Origin: Ruminococcus sp.
Lineage (GTDB): Bacteria > Bacillota > Clostridia > Oscillospirales > Ruminococcaceae
Assembly (NCBI GenBank): GCA_017623515.1
Contig: JAGAOV010000008.1
Location: forward strand, 51,330-115,329
Direction: 5' to 3'
DNA length: 64,000 bases
Of this stretch, positions 24,549 to 33,380 are shown in pieces. The translations under genes and the position numbers were made by a program. Every line of letters begins with the position of its first letter. Position 1 is the stretch's first letter. The notes below the pieces were generated by a model that worked only from the letters and a program-made list of their open reading frames with translations, did no database searches and was not told the origin of the DNA.

Positions 24549-24820
24549 AAATCAATAAAAGTTTTTTTGCGCTGCTTTTTTCAATCTAAACATATTAACC
24601 ACAAATTTTGCTTTATAAAAAACCTCATGCCAACGTAATTTTACGATGGGAAGTATACTTTCCGCACGATAAAAAGAAAGCAGGCGAAATTTGTGTTTAT
24701 TTTCTTAGATAAAAAAGCTCACAGCTTTTAGTACTGTGATTGCTCCGCAATCACCTGTGACTCCTCGTCCCATACCCTACGGCAGCATTTTAAAAAAATT
24801 GCTGCACCAAAAAACTTATT
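24549..24820. repeat. Dispersed hairpin element, family A, degenerate inverted pair (copy 4)
   Basis: The left end starts AAATCAATAAAAGTTTTTTT right after the kinase stop; the right end is the inverted counterpart, with GCAGCA/TGCTGC, GTGATTGC/GCAATCAC and a nearly paired TGGGAC/GTCACA hairpin plus GATAAAAAGAAAGCAGGCG. It fills the gap between the histidine kinase and DUF1385 genes; no coding sequence is seen there. Confidence 0.75.
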
Positions 24821-24861
24821 TTCTTTGTTTCTCTTACTTAATTACACGAAAGGAAAAAACA

Positions 24862-25827
24862 ATGAGCAAAAATCAAAAAGAACAGCACCGTTCCAAAATC
24901 GGCGGTCAGGCTCTCATTGAGGGCGTTATGATGAAAGGCGCAGACACCGGCGCAATGGCTTGCCGCCTCCCCGACGGCTCTATCGACGTTGAAACTTGGG
25001 AAGAAAATAATGGCAAAAATATGCCGTGGTACAGAAAATGCCCTCTCGTCCGTGGCAGCTTCAATTTCGTTATCTCCATGAAGGACGGCTACCGCTGCCT
25101 TATGAAATCTGCCGAAAAGCAGGTCACAGATGATGAAGAGGAAGAAGAGGAGGAACTGAGCAAGTTCGAGCAGTGGCTCAATGACAAGCTGGGCGAAAAG
25201 CTCTTCGGCGTTATCATGGGTATTGCCATGGTTGTAGGCGTTGCTCTCTCTCTCGTGCTTTTCATGTTCCTCCCGAAATTCCTTGTAGGTCTCCTTATCG
25301 ACCATACCCCCGTTCCGGACGCTAATATGCTCCGTTCATTCCTTGAGGGCATTATCAAAATAGCTGTGTTCCTCTTCTATATGGCTCTCACCGGATGTAT
25401 GAAGGATATTCGCCGTACATACGAATACCACGGCGCAGAACACAAAACCATTGCATGTCATGAAGCCGGTGACGAGCTGACCGTTGAAAATGTTAAAAAG
25501 CACTCACGCTTCCACCCACGATGCGGCACAAGCTTTATCTTCATCACTCTCATTGTAAGCATTCTGGTAATGTGTATCGTTCCCATCAGAATCGTATGGC
25601 TGAGAACTATCGTCAGCATTGCTCTTCTTCCGCTGACTGTGGGTATTTCCTATGAATTTATTCGTATCGCCGGTAGAAGCAATAACTGGCTGACTCGTGC
25701 GCTTTCATGGCCCGGTCTCCAGATACAGCGTATCACTACAAGAGAGCCTGATGCCTCCCAGATAGAATGCGCTATCGCCGCTATGAAGCCATGTATTCCA
25801 AAGGATCTTGCTGATGATGTGTGGTAA
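24862..25827 (+). CDS. DUF1385 membrane protein
   Basis: 321 residues of the DUF1385 family, whose function is not established. Landmarks are GGQALIEGVMMKG near the N-terminus, a polyglutamate run (about 90-97), paired transmembrane helices (about 115-145 and 160-190), the conserved YHGAEHKTIACHEAG (His/Cys-rich, possibly metal-binding), HPRCGTSFIFI, and two further helices. The longer frame begins in the upstream repeat; the ATG at 24862 has AAAGGA 8 nt upstream. In many Firmicutes this gene lies next to prmC, as here, where the two overlap by 14 nt. Confidence 0.92.
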   Translation: MSKNQKEQHRSKIGGQALIEGVMMKGADTGAMACRLPDGSIDVETWEENNGKNMPWYRKCPLVRGSFNFVISMKDGYRCLMKSAEKQVTDDEEEEEEELSKFEQWLNDKLGEKLFGVIMGIAMVVGVALSLVLFMFLPKFLVGLLIDHTPVPDANMLRSFLEGIIKIAVFLFYMALTGCMKDIRRTYEYHGAEHKTIACHEAGDELTVENVKKHSRFHPRCGTSFIFITLIVSILVMCIVPIRIVWLRTIVSIALLPLTVGISYEFIRIAGRSNNWLTRALSWPGLQIQRITTREPDASQIECAIAAMKPCIPKDLADDVW

Positions 25828-26785
25828 TAAAAATGTGCGCAGCACACCGACCAAGGCTCCCCTTAGTAAGGGGAGCTGGCGTCACGAAGTGACGACTGAG
25901 GGGATTGAAGAAGCTGATGAGAGTAATAAAAAATCAGTTCTAACAAGAAAAGATCTTCTCACAGAGATAACAGCCATCCTCAAAAAGGCTGATATTGAAT
26001 ATGCCTCCCTTGAAGCGTCCTTTATTATAGAATATCTCACCGGAAAACAGACTCCTGTTTTCCTCCTCGAACCGGACACTCCTGCGGACAGTGGTATTTC
26101 CGGAAAAGCTATTGCTATTGCAGAAAGAAGAGCCTTGGGCGAACCTTTACAGTACATTTTCGGAGAATGGGACTTCTATGGGATGACCTTCAAAGTCGGA
26201 AAAGGTGTTCTCGTTCCCAGAGCAGATACGGAAACTATCGTTTCAGAAGCCGTTTCTCTCAGAAAGAACGAGACCTCCACAAGATTCGCTGACCTTTGCA
26301 GCGGAAGCGGATGCATTGCGGCGGCTGTGACAAGAAATGTACAGAATCCTGCCGGATATGCCATTGAATACTCTCCGGAGGCTTTCTCCTATCTGAAAGA
26401 AAACCTCAGTACCCACGCTCCGGAAATAATTCCCTGTATGGAGAATATTCTTCTGCCGGAAACTGCGGCAAAATATACAGACCTCGATATGATAACCGCT
26501 AATCCGCCCTACCTTACAAAAAGAGATATGACAGAGCTTCAGACAGAGGTTAAGCATGAGCCGGAAATGGCTCTTTTCGGCGGCGATGACGGACTTTTCT
26601 TCTACCGTGAAATTGCACGTATCTGGAAAAGCTCACTTAAAAAAGACGGCTGGCTGCTCTTTGAAATGGGCATCGGTCAGTACCGTGACGTTATGAATAT
26701 TATGGAGGAAAACGGCTACAAGGACGTTTCCTTCGCCTGCGACCTTGCAGGAATTGAAAGAGTTGTTATGGGCAGAAAGCCCTGA
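25814..26785 (+). CDS. prmC: Release factor glutamine methyltransferase PrmC, with repeat-encoded N-terminus
   Basis: PrmC methylates the Gln of the GGQ motif in release factors RF1/RF2. From the ATG at 25814 it is 323 residues. Residues 42-120 are the N-terminal helical domain; the SAM site DLCSGSGCIAA is near 160 and the catalytic ANPPYLTKRD near 228. The start overlaps the DUF1385 gene and has AAGGAT 8 nt upstream. Residues about 11-31 (TPTKAPLSKGSWRHEVTTEG) are the translation of the family B repeat at 25844-25907. No ATG, GTG or TTG occurs in frame between the repeat and the conserved core, so the repeat must be translated, or a rare start such as ATT is used. Confidence 0.92.
   Translation: MMCGNKNVRSTPTKAPLSKGSWRHEVTTEGIEEADESNKKSVLTRKDLLTEITAILKKADIEYASLEASFIIEYLTGKQTPVFLLEPDTPADSGISGKAIAIAERRALGEPLQYIFGEWDFYGMTFKVGKGVLVPRADTETIVSEAVSLRKNETSTRFADLCSGSGCIAAAVTRNVQNPAGYAIEYSPEAFSYLKENLSTHAPEIIPCMENILLPETAAKYTDLDMITANPPYLTKRDMTELQTEVKHEPEMALFGGDDGLFFYREIARIWKSSLKKDGWLLFEMGIGQYRDVMNIMEENGYKDVSFACDLAGIERVVMGRKP
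25844..25907 (+). repeat. Palindromic repeat half-unit, family B, inside the prmC reading frame
   Basis: 64 bp almost identical to the left half of the element at 56611-56772. The core GCTCCCCTTA-G-TAAGGGGAGC is a perfect palindrome; GTCAC-GAA-GTGAC follows. The length keeps the prmC frame open across the repeat. Confidence 0.88.
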
Positions 26786-26799
26786 GGAGATGTTACCCT

Positions 26800-27990
26800 A
26801 TGAAAATCGCATTTGTTATTCCATGGTACGGCGAAGGAATAAAGGGCGGCGCAGAAATGGAGCTGCGTGAAATTTCAGTCCACCTTGTACAGGCAGGCAT
26901 TGACGTTGAGGTGCTTACAACCTGCGTCAGAAGCTTTGATTCAGACTGGAATGAAAACTACTATTCCTCCGGTACTGCGTCTGTTTATGGCGTTCCTACA
27001 CGAAGATTCCCTGTGCGCAAAAGAGATGAACGCACCTTCGACCGTATTAACAGAAAGCTTATGTCAGGTCAGAGGATTTCCTACACCGATGAAAGACTTT
27101 TCCTACAGGAAATGGTAAACAGTCCGGCTCTCTGCACCTACATTCAGGAGCATTCCGATGAATACGACCTTTTCGTGTTCATGCCATATATGTTCGGCAC
27201 TACGTTTTTCGGAGTTCTCGCCTGCGATCCCGAAAAGGCTGTCATGATACCCTGCTTCCACGACGAAAGCTACGCCCATATGACTATCCTCAGACAGACA
27301 TATATCAATATAAAAGGTATGATATTCAATTCTCTGCCGGAACAGAAGCTTGCTAACCGCCTCTATGATCTTCAGGAGGTTGAACAGGAATGCATAGGTC
27401 TGGGAATGGATACCAGAATAAAAGGCAATGCCGACGCTTTCCGTGAAAAGTTCGATATGTACAAGCCCTTTATCCTCTACGCAGGACGCAAGGACAAGGG
27501 TAAAAATACAGATATGCTCATTAAATATTTCACAGAATACAGAAAAAGAAATCCTCTCGCAGAAACCTGTCTTGTGCTGTTAGGCGGCGGCGACGCTGAC
27601 ATTCCGCAGGCTGTGAGAAACTTCATCATTGACCTCGGCTTTGTAGAGCCGGAAGATAAATACAACGCTATGGCTGCGGCTGAGCTTCTCTGTCAGCCGT
27701 CCACCAATGAAAGCTTCTCCATCGTTATTATGGAAAGCTGGCTCTGCGGAAAACCTGTTCTCGTTCATGGAAAATGCCCTGTCACTACAGATTTTGTAAA
27801 AAGATCACAGGGCGGTCTTTATTTCCAGAACTACTACGAATTTGAGGGCTGCCTTAACTGGATAGCTGATAACCCCGACAAAGCACAGATTCTCGGCAAA
27901 AGCGGAAACAGCTTCGTTCGGGAAAACTTCGACTGGAATATGATTACGGATAAATATATCAGATTTTTTGAAAAACTGACAGAGGGATAA
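26800..27990 (+). CDS. Glycosyltransferase, GT4 family
   Basis: 396 residues, GT-B fold. The N-terminal half has the MKIAFVIPWYGEGIKGGAEM acceptor-side loop; the C-terminal half has the nucleotide-sugar site: ILYAGRKDKGKN (about 224), LVLLGGGDAD, LGFVEPEDKYNAM, and the E-x7-E motif in NESFSIVIMESWLCGKPVLVHG. It should move a sugar from an NDP-sugar to an unknown acceptor at the cytoplasmic face. It starts 15 bp after prmC and is followed 4 bp later by a paralogue, so the two probably act in turn on one glycan. Confidence 0.9.
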   Translation: MKIAFVIPWYGEGIKGGAEMELREISVHLVQAGIDVEVLTTCVRSFDSDWNENYYSSGTASVYGVPTRRFPVRKRDERTFDRINRKLMSGQRISYTDERLFLQEMVNSPALCTYIQEHSDEYDLFVFMPYMFGTTFFGVLACDPEKAVMIPCFHDESYAHMTILRQTYINIKGMIFNSLPEQKLANRLYDLQEVEQECIGLGMDTRIKGNADAFREKFDMYKPFILYAGRKDKGKNTDMLIKYFTEYRKRNPLAETCLVLLGGGDADIPQAVRNFIIDLGFVEPEDKYNAMAAAELLCQPSTNESFSIVIMESWLCGKPVLVHGKCPVTTDFVKRSQGGLYFQNYYEFEGCLNWIADNPDKAQILGKSGNSFVRENFDWNMITDKYIRFFEKLTEG

Positions 27991-27994
27991 GGAT

Positions 27995-29188
27995 ATGAAA
28001 AGAATTGCACTTATTAGTCCAAGATACGGCAATGAAGTAAACGACGGCCCTGCACGTTACGCAAGACGCCTTGCTGAAGCTCTTGCCATGCAGTATGAAG
28101 TGGATATTCTCACCACAAAGGCTATTGACAGCTCCACATGGAGAAACTGGTACGCCCGTGATGTTGAGACTCTCCACGGCGTTACAGTGCGCCGCTTCCC
28201 TGTTGAACAGGAAAAGGCTTCCAACTTTGAAATGTACACCGAAAGCTATCTTCAGGAATGTGCTGATGACAACAGAAGCGTCGGTGTTGAGAAAATATGG
28301 TTTGAAAAACATGGCCCTTTTTCTCCGGCTTGTATACAGTACCTCCGCCGTCACAAACATGACTACGATGTAATTCTCATCGCAGGCTGCACACATTACC
28401 TCGCTGCTGCCGGTATGGCTGAAACTGCGGACAAGGCTATCCTTATTCCTCTTACCAGAGGCGACAGCCCTTATTTCCAGTTCCTCATTACACAGAGGCT
28501 TTTCTCCATGCCAAGAGGTCTTATCTTCCTCACCGACGAGGAGAGAATGTTCGTTAGAAGCAGATTCAAAACTCAGGGTATTCCATGTGAGGTAATGGGT
28601 ACGGGCGTTGACGTTCCCGAAAACTTCGATATAGGCGCATTCCGCCATAAGTTCGGCATAAGATCACGCTACATCGCTTATTCCGGTCGTGTGGACGAGG
28701 AAAAGGACTGCCCTATGCTCATCCACTATTTCCTCGAATTCAAAAAACGAAACCCCTACAGCGACATCAAACTCCTCCTTATGGGCGAAAAGCTCTGTGC
28801 TGTTCCCGAACATGAGGATATTCGTGCCCTTGGATATGTGTCCGAACAGGATAAGTTCAACGGCATCGCCGGTGCACATCTGCTGGTCATTCCGTCACGC
28901 CATGAGGATATGCCTGAATCTATGCTCTCCGCTATGGCTCTGGGTGTGCCTGTTCTCGTAAACGGCGCATGCGAAACCCTCCGTACCCACTGCATTAAAA
29001 GCAACGGCGGTCTCTACTACGAAAATTACTTCGAATTTGAAGCCGCACTCAAGGTCATGCTCAGCAACCGTGAAATCGGCGAAACTATGTCCGACAATGC
29101 CCTCCGCTATGTCACCGAACACTATGAATGGGTTATCATCCTCGATAAATTCAACAGGCTTATTGATTCTGTTATTGATCCGGAATGA
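27995..29188 (+). CDS. Glycosyltransferase, GT4 family (paralogue)
   Basis: 397 residues, clearly related to the preceding gene: KRIALISPRYGNEVNDGPARYARRLAEAL at the N-terminus, RYIAYSGRVDEEKD at the start of the donor domain, and the E-x7-E motif in RHEDMPESMLSAMALGVPVLVNG. Both end with the same layout (GGLYYENYFEFEAALKVML here, GGLYFQNYYEFEGCLNWI in the other). Tandem duplication is the likely origin. Acceptor and product are unknown; no wzx/wzy or capsule genes are adjacent. A strong terminator follows at 29195. Confidence 0.9.
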   Translation: MKRIALISPRYGNEVNDGPARYARRLAEALAMQYEVDILTTKAIDSSTWRNWYARDVETLHGVTVRRFPVEQEKASNFEMYTESYLQECADDNRSVGVEKIWFEKHGPFSPACIQYLRRHKHDYDVILIAGCTHYLAAAGMAETADKAILIPLTRGDSPYFQFLITQRLFSMPRGLIFLTDEERMFVRSRFKTQGIPCEVMGTGVDVPENFDIGAFRHKFGIRSRYIAYSGRVDEEKDCPMLIHYFLEFKKRNPYSDIKLLLMGEKLCAVPEHEDIRALGYVSEQDKFNGIAGAHLLVIPSRHEDMPESMLSAMALGVPVLVNGACETLRTHCIKSNGGLYYENYFEFEAALKVMLSNREIGETMSDNALRYVTEHYEWVIILDKFNRLIDSVIDPE

Positions 29189-29194
29189 TTTTTT

Positions 29195-29222
29195 ACAGGC
29201 AGCTTCGGCTGCCTGTTTTTTT
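29195..29222 (+). terminator. Terminator after the glycosyltransferase genes
   Basis: Perfect 9-bp stem ACAGGCAGC/GCTGCCTGT with a TTCG tetraloop and a seven-T tail. Confidence 0.92.
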
Positions 29223-29306
29223 GAATATACACACTTCAAACGGCATATAATATAATTGATTCAATGCCATTTCATCCTTGAATTTGCGAAAAAAACGCAG
29301 ATTAGC

Positions 29307-29335
29307 TTGACAGATATGCAGTTTTGTGCTATCAT
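29307..29335 (+). promoter_or_regulatory. Promoter of the AAA-HEPN pair
   Basis: -35 TTGACA (29307-29312), 17-nt spacer, -10 TATCAT (29330-29335) with extended -10 TGC; start codon 34 nt downstream. Confidence 0.72.
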
Positions 29336-29368
29336 ATAATCACACACAACACAGAAGGAGGAGTTTTT

Positions 29369-30619
29369 ATGCTTCTGGAATTCGCATGTAAAAATCATAG
29401 ATCTATCAGAAAAGAAGTCCTCTTTTCTGCAATTGCAAGCAAGGATACAACTCACATCGAACGAACCGCTGAATTTGATTCAGAGAGAATACTCAAAACT
29501 GCTGTAATTTACGGTGCAAACGGCTCAGGTAAAAGCAATTTTATTGATGCCATTAATTATGTAATAAACCTTGTTACAGACAGCTATAAATATCCGCCGG
29601 GACAGGGTATCCCTCAAGTTCCTCATAAACTTGAAGGTCTTGATTCCGACAGCGAATATAAGCTTCAGTTTCTTATTGACGGAGTAAGATATGCCTACGG
29701 ATTTACAGTACGTAAGTTTCTTATAGAAGATGAATACCTCTACTATTTTCCAAATAAACGTCCAGTAAAAATATTTGAGAGAAACAGCGACGGCTTTACT
29801 GCTGGCAGCAAGTTCAGAGGAAAATTTTCTTTATGCAATGATGTTCTGAAGCCGAACCGCCTTATGCTTTCCTGTGCTGCTAATTTCAGCAATGTACCGG
29901 AGGTTGAAGCCGCTTACAGATTTTTATCAGGAGGAATAGTTCTTTACAATATAGACAGTCAGAATAACTGGATGAAATATACTCTTCGCACTCTTCACAA
30001 AAATCCCGATATAAAAAAAGAAGTTATCCGATTTATGCAGAGCCTTTCCATTGATATTAAAGATATAAAAATCGAAATGGAAAAGGTAAGCCCCAATGAC
30101 ATTGACCTGCCTGATTATCTGTCTGATGAATTCAAAAACAAGCTTATGCAAAGCACAATAAACAAGTTCAGAGCAGAGCTTGTATATCAAAAATTCAGTG
30201 TAGACCTTGAAAATGAAGAATCAAATGGTGTTCGCAAGCTATTCGCTTTTCTATGTCCGTTCATTGACATAACCCAAAACAACAAGGTTCTCATATGCGA
30301 TGAGCTTGAACAAAGCCTGCATGAATCTGTTCTCTATGAGCTGGTGAAGCTGTTTATAAAATTAAGTCATGGAAAAAACTGTCAGATGATCTTCTCAACA
30401 CATGATACAAGCCTGCTTAATCTTGATCTGTTCAGAAGAGATCAGATCTGGTTTACTGAACTTAAAAAAGAGGACAGATCAACAGATCTGTACTCATTAG
30501 CAGAAATCAAGAATGTGCGCAAGGATGAAAGCTTCAGAAAAGGCTATATCTCCGGAAAATACGGTGCTATCCCTATGCTCAATGCAGATATGGCTGACCG
30601 CATGAACAGAGGTGAGTAA
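29369..30619 (+). CDS. AAA/ABC-type ATPase of an abortive-infection-like pair
   Basis: 416 residues from the ATG behind GGAGGAG. It begins with the MLLEFACKNHRSIRKEVLFS strand typical of RecF/OLD/AbiLi-like ATPases. Walker A is YGANGSGKS (49-56), Walker B LICDELEQSLH (D about 311, E about 312), and the switch His is in IFSTHDTSLL (about 343). The coiled middle is short (about 200-260), unlike SMC proteins. The C-terminus (SFRKGYISGKYGAIPML) is the usual tail of this AAA_15/AAA_21 group. The next gene encodes a HEPN protein 7 bp downstream. By analogy with two-gene Abi systems, the ATPase may sense infection or hold the HEPN nuclease in check; this is inference. Confidence 0.87.
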   Translation: MLLEFACKNHRSIRKEVLFSAIASKDTTHIERTAEFDSERILKTAVIYGANGSGKSNFIDAINYVINLVTDSYKYPPGQGIPQVPHKLEGLDSDSEYKLQFLIDGVRYAYGFTVRKFLIEDEYLYYFPNKRPVKIFERNSDGFTAGSKFRGKFSLCNDVLKPNRLMLSCAANFSNVPEVEAAYRFLSGGIVLYNIDSQNNWMKYTLRTLHKNPDIKKEVIRFMQSLSIDIKDIKIEMEKVSPNDIDLPDYLSDEFKNKLMQSTINKFRAELVYQKFSVDLENEESNGVRKLFAFLCPFIDITQNNKVLICDELEQSLHESVLYELVKLFIKLSHGKNCQMIFSTHDTSLLNLDLFRRDQIWFTELKKEDRSTDLYSLAEIKNVRKDESFRKGYISGKYGAIPMLNADMADRMNRGE

Positions 30620-30626
30620 TACTGAT

Positions 30627-31337
30627 ATGAGAGATTTTAGTTTAACGCCTCGTTCTGAGGGAACTCGTGAACCAAGACCTGTCGCCGATCCGGTGCAGTT
30701 TACTCTGGCACAGATAAAGGCACATTTTGACGAAAGCCTTGCTTCCATTCAAAGTCAGTTTGACGTTGCGGAAGACCTTAAAACCAATGGCAAAACTGAT
30801 GAATGTAAGGATATATGGCGTTCCCAGATCGTTTTTCTGGAGGGTATTCTGGATTTTTATCTTCACCAAATTATCAAATACGCTCTTTATCAGATGTTTT
30901 TAGAAAGATGGACAAAGAGTAAAGACTATGAAGATTTGCAAATTAGTATAAGAGAAGTAGAGGTTGCGCTAAAAAGTATAGAAAACTCAGAAACAGCTGA
31001 CGAATCAAAAAAATGGTTTTACGAGTACCTAAATAACAAATTCTATTACAATTCTCTTGTTCCCTTAAAATACTTTCAAAGACAAATAAAGCTTTTGGAT
31101 ATGGATTTCTCTGATATAATGAAAACAGCATTTTCTACAAAAAACGATGGCGAGCGTTTTATGAAAAACTTTTCTAGTCGAAGAAATGACATTGCCCATC
31201 GTTTTGACCGCAGCCTTTCTTCAGCTGAGAAAAACGACATTTCCCGTGAATACGTGGAGGAATGTATTTCCGGTGTACGCAGTATTGTATATGCCATACA
31301 TAATAAAGCAGAAGAAAAAGACCGCACAAGTCTTTGA
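30627..31337 (+). CDS. HEPN-domain protein, probable RNase effector (RiboL-PSP-HEPN-like)
   Basis: 236 residues from the ATG at 30627 (AGAGGTGAG about 10 nt upstream; a GTG at 30612 that overlaps the ATPase stop is an alternative). The protein is almost wholly helical. Near 184-190 it has SRRNDIAHRFDR, the R-N-x3-H catalytic signature of HEPN ribonucleases, in a position fitting the RiboL-PSP-HEPN class. The N-terminal 20 residues are Pro/Arg-rich. It is translationally coupled to the AAA ATPase. I infer an RNA-cleaving effector of a defence pair; the RNA target is unknown. Confidence 0.8.
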   Translation: MRDFSLTPRSEGTREPRPVADPVQFTLAQIKAHFDESLASIQSQFDVAEDLKTNGKTDECKDIWRSQIVFLEGILDFYLHQIIKYALYQMFLERWTKSKDYEDLQISIREVEVALKSIENSETADESKKWFYEYLNNKFYYNSLVPLKYFQRQIKLLDMDFSDIMKTAFSTKNDGERFMKNFSSRRNDIAHRFDRSLSSAEKNDISREYVEECISGVRSIVYAIHNKAEEKDRTSL

Positions 31338-31344
31338 AATCTAC

Positions 31345-31389
31345 CAAAAAACCGCCGCCGGAGTATTTCATATCCGGCAGCGGTTTTTT
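31345..31389. terminator. Bidirectional terminator between the HEPN gene and pgsA
   Basis: AAAAAACCGC..GCCGGA / TCCGGC..GCGGTTTTTT, a long GC-rich stem with a 10-nt loop and U-runs on both strands. It serves the two converging operons. Confidence 0.9.
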
Positions 31390-31398
31390 CATATACAG

Positions 31399-31980
31399 TT
31401 ACATAGTCTTAGCCACGAACTTCCAGCCGTTCTTCATGTAAACAACGCCGGAGATAACAGTGAGTGCAGCGGAGATCCAGATAAGACCGCCCAGAACCCA
31501 AGTGTGAATGAACTCCTGAGCGTCACCGAATGCGCCAAAATCATAGAATACAACAAGATACAGCAGAATAACCACGATAGCAGCCATAGTGAAGGCAGTT
31601 TTCAGCTTGCCCCATATGCCTGCCGCAATTACAACGCCGTCCTCGGCGGCAAGAAGTCTCATGCCGGAGACCATAAATTCTCTTGTAATGATGATGACCA
31701 GCGGAATGGCACTCATCTGCACCTCAGGAAGCTCAACGAAAACAGCCAGTGCTGCTATTACAAGTATCTTGTCAGCCAGAGGATCAAGGAATTTTCCGAA
31801 TGTTGTGATAAGATTTCTCTTTCGTGCGATCTTTCCGTCAAGCATATCCGTGAGGGACGCTATTGCAAAGATTATCGCTGCCCACAGAAAATGCAGAGGA
31901 ATACTCTCAATATAAATAAACGCCAGAAATACCGGTACAAGTATTATTCTGAGTACAGTCAGCTTATTTGGAAGGTTCAT
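31399..31980 (-). CDS. pgsA: CDP-diacylglycerol--glycerol-3-phosphate 3-phosphatidyltransferase
   Basis: PgsA makes phosphatidylglycerol phosphate, the first step to phosphatidylglycerol and cardiolipin. The 193-aa membrane protein carries the full CDP-alcohol phosphotransferase motif, DxxDGxxARxxxxxxxxGxxxDxxxD (seen as DMLDGKIARK, then TFGKFLDPLADK), between TM helices 2 and 3, with about five further helices. The start overlaps the rimO stop by 4 nt (ATGA), a common Firmicute pairing. Confidence 0.96.
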   Translation of the reverse strand: MNLPNKLTVLRIILVPVFLAFIYIESIPLHFLWAAIIFAIASLTDMLDGKIARKRNLITTFGKFLDPLADKILVIAALAVFVELPEVQMSAIPLVIIITREFMVSGMRLLAAEDGVVIAAGIWGKLKTAFTMAAIVVILLYLVVFYDFGAFGDAQEFIHTWVLGGLIWISAALTVISGVVYMKNGWKFVAKTM

Positions 31981-33308
31981 TCTTCAACCTCCTCTGCAAT
32001 GAGGTCGTAATCCATAGTATCGAAAACCTCTGCGGTGATATACTGACCAAGCTTCAGACGGTTATTGCTCTTGATGAAGATCTTGCCGTCAATATCCGGA
32101 GCGTCAGCCTTAGTTCTGCCGAAATAGCATCCTGCATAACGGTCATAGCCCTCAATTACAGCTTCAAGCCTTGTGCCGATCTTAGCTTCGTTTTTAGCAA
32201 GGCTTACATCAGTCTGCTGCTGCATGATTATCTCAGCACGGTGCTGTCTCATGGATTCATCAACCTGATCCTCCATCTCTGCCGCCTTAGTACCCTCTTC
32301 CTCAGAGTAAGGGAAGCATCCCAGACGATCGAACTGCATATCCTGAACGAAATCGCCAAGACGGTTGAACTGCTCCTTTGTTTCACCAGGGAAGCCGGTG
32401 ATAAGAGTTGTACGGAGTGTTATATCCGGAATGCGTGAACGTATCTTTGCAATGAGTGTGCGCAGCTCTTCTTCTGTGCTGTGACGATTCATAGCCTTCA
32501 GAATATCATCATCGCAGTGCTGTATCGGAATGTCAAGATACGGCACCATCTTTTCTTCCTCTGCCATAACATCCAGAAGTTCATCGGTAATTCTTTCCGG
32601 ATAACAGTAAAGCACTCTCACCCAATGAAGATTGTCTATAGCACAAAGCTTTCTGAGCAGCTCCGGCAGCTTGCTTTCGCCGTAAAGATCTTCGCCGTAG
32701 CGAGTGGTATCCTGAGCGATAACGATAATTTCAGTAACACCGTTATCTGCCATCCACTGTGCTTCTTTAAGTATATCCTCCATAGGAACACTTCTGTATC
32801 CGCCTCTTATCTGAGGAATTGCACAGTATGAACAGCAGTTGCTGCATCCTTCGGCAATTTTCAGGTATGCAAAGAATGGCAGTGTAGAAATAATTCTCTT
32901 TCCGGTAAGAGGAGCTTCCATTTTAGGTGAGAACTTTATGTATCTTTCGCCTGCAATAACATGGTCGAGAATATCAACAATATCTCTCTGGTCAGTTATT
33001 CCCACAACAGCGTCAGCCTCTTCAATAAGTTCAGCAGCTTCTTCCTTGTAGCGTTCAGTAAGACAGCCGGTGAGGATTATCTTTTTCAGAGTCCCGTCAG
33101 CCTTGAGAGCTGCAAGCTCCATAATAGTTTCAATAGCCTCTTCCTTGGCAGACTGGATGAATCCGCAGGTGTTTACAACAGCAATATCAGCCTCGCCGGG
33201 TTCAGTAACCAGCTTGTAGCCGTGTTTTTTAAGCTTATAGAGCATGCGCTCCGAGTCAACAAGATTTTTAGAACAACCAAGGGAAACAAGTCCCACACGA
33301 ATAGCCAT
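31977..33308 (-). CDS. rimO: Ribosomal protein S12 methylthiotransferase RimO
   Basis: RimO is a radical SAM enzyme with two [4Fe-4S] clusters that adds a methylthio group to an Asp of ribosomal protein S12. The 443 residues show an MTTase N-terminal domain with three cluster Cys (LGCSKN, NTCGFI, TGCLTERY), a radical SAM core (EGCSNCCSYCAIP, CxxxCxxC near 153-160), and a C-terminal TRAM domain (about 375-440). The frame opens further to 33425, but the ATG at 33308 has GGAG 9 nt upstream. The leader contains a GC-rich hairpin repeat. Confidence 0.95.
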   Translation of the reverse strand: MAIRVGLVSLGCSKNLVDSERMLYKLKKHGYKLVTEPGEADIAVVNTCGFIQSAKEEAIETIMELAALKADGTLKKIILTGCLTERYKEEAAELIEEADAVVGITDQRDIVDILDHVIAGERYIKFSPKMEAPLTGKRIISTLPFFAYLKIAEGCSNCCSYCAIPQIRGGYRSVPMEDILKEAQWMADNGVTEIIVIAQDTTRYGEDLYGESKLPELLRKLCAIDNLHWVRVLYCYPERITDELLDVMAEEEKMVPYLDIPIQHCDDDILKAMNRHSTEEELRTLIAKIRSRIPDITLRTTLITGFPGETKEQFNRLGDFVQDMQFDRLGCFPYSEEEGTKAAEMEDQVDESMRQHRAEIIMQQQTDVSLAKNEAKIGTRLEAVIEGYDRYAGCYFGRTKADAPDIDGKIFIKSNNRLKLGQYITAEVFDTMDYDLIAEEVEE

Positions 33309-33349
33309 AGTCATGATCTCCATTTCTTGAAAATATATTTGCATATTGT

Positions 33350-33378
33350 GTGTCGGGCGGCCATTTGCCGCCCCTACA
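33350..33378. repeat. GC-rich hairpin in the rimO leader (family C-like)
   Basis: GGGCGGC-CATTT-GCCGCCC (33355-33373), ending in CCCCTACA. On the minus strand it starts TGTAGGGGCGGC, sharing the TGTAGG end with the repeats at 41849 and 44781. It sits right after the rimO promoter in the transcribed leader. Confidence 0.6.
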
Positions 33379-33380
33379 TC

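Noticed and set aside
24736-24861. N-terminal extension of the DUF1385 protein through the repeat
   Set aside because: It would be translation of a family A repeat; the ATG at 24862 has a good ribosome site and matches the family start.
27959-28648. Antisense frame opposite the second glycosyltransferase gene
   Set aside because: Codon pattern is that of the reverse strand of a real gene; no family features.
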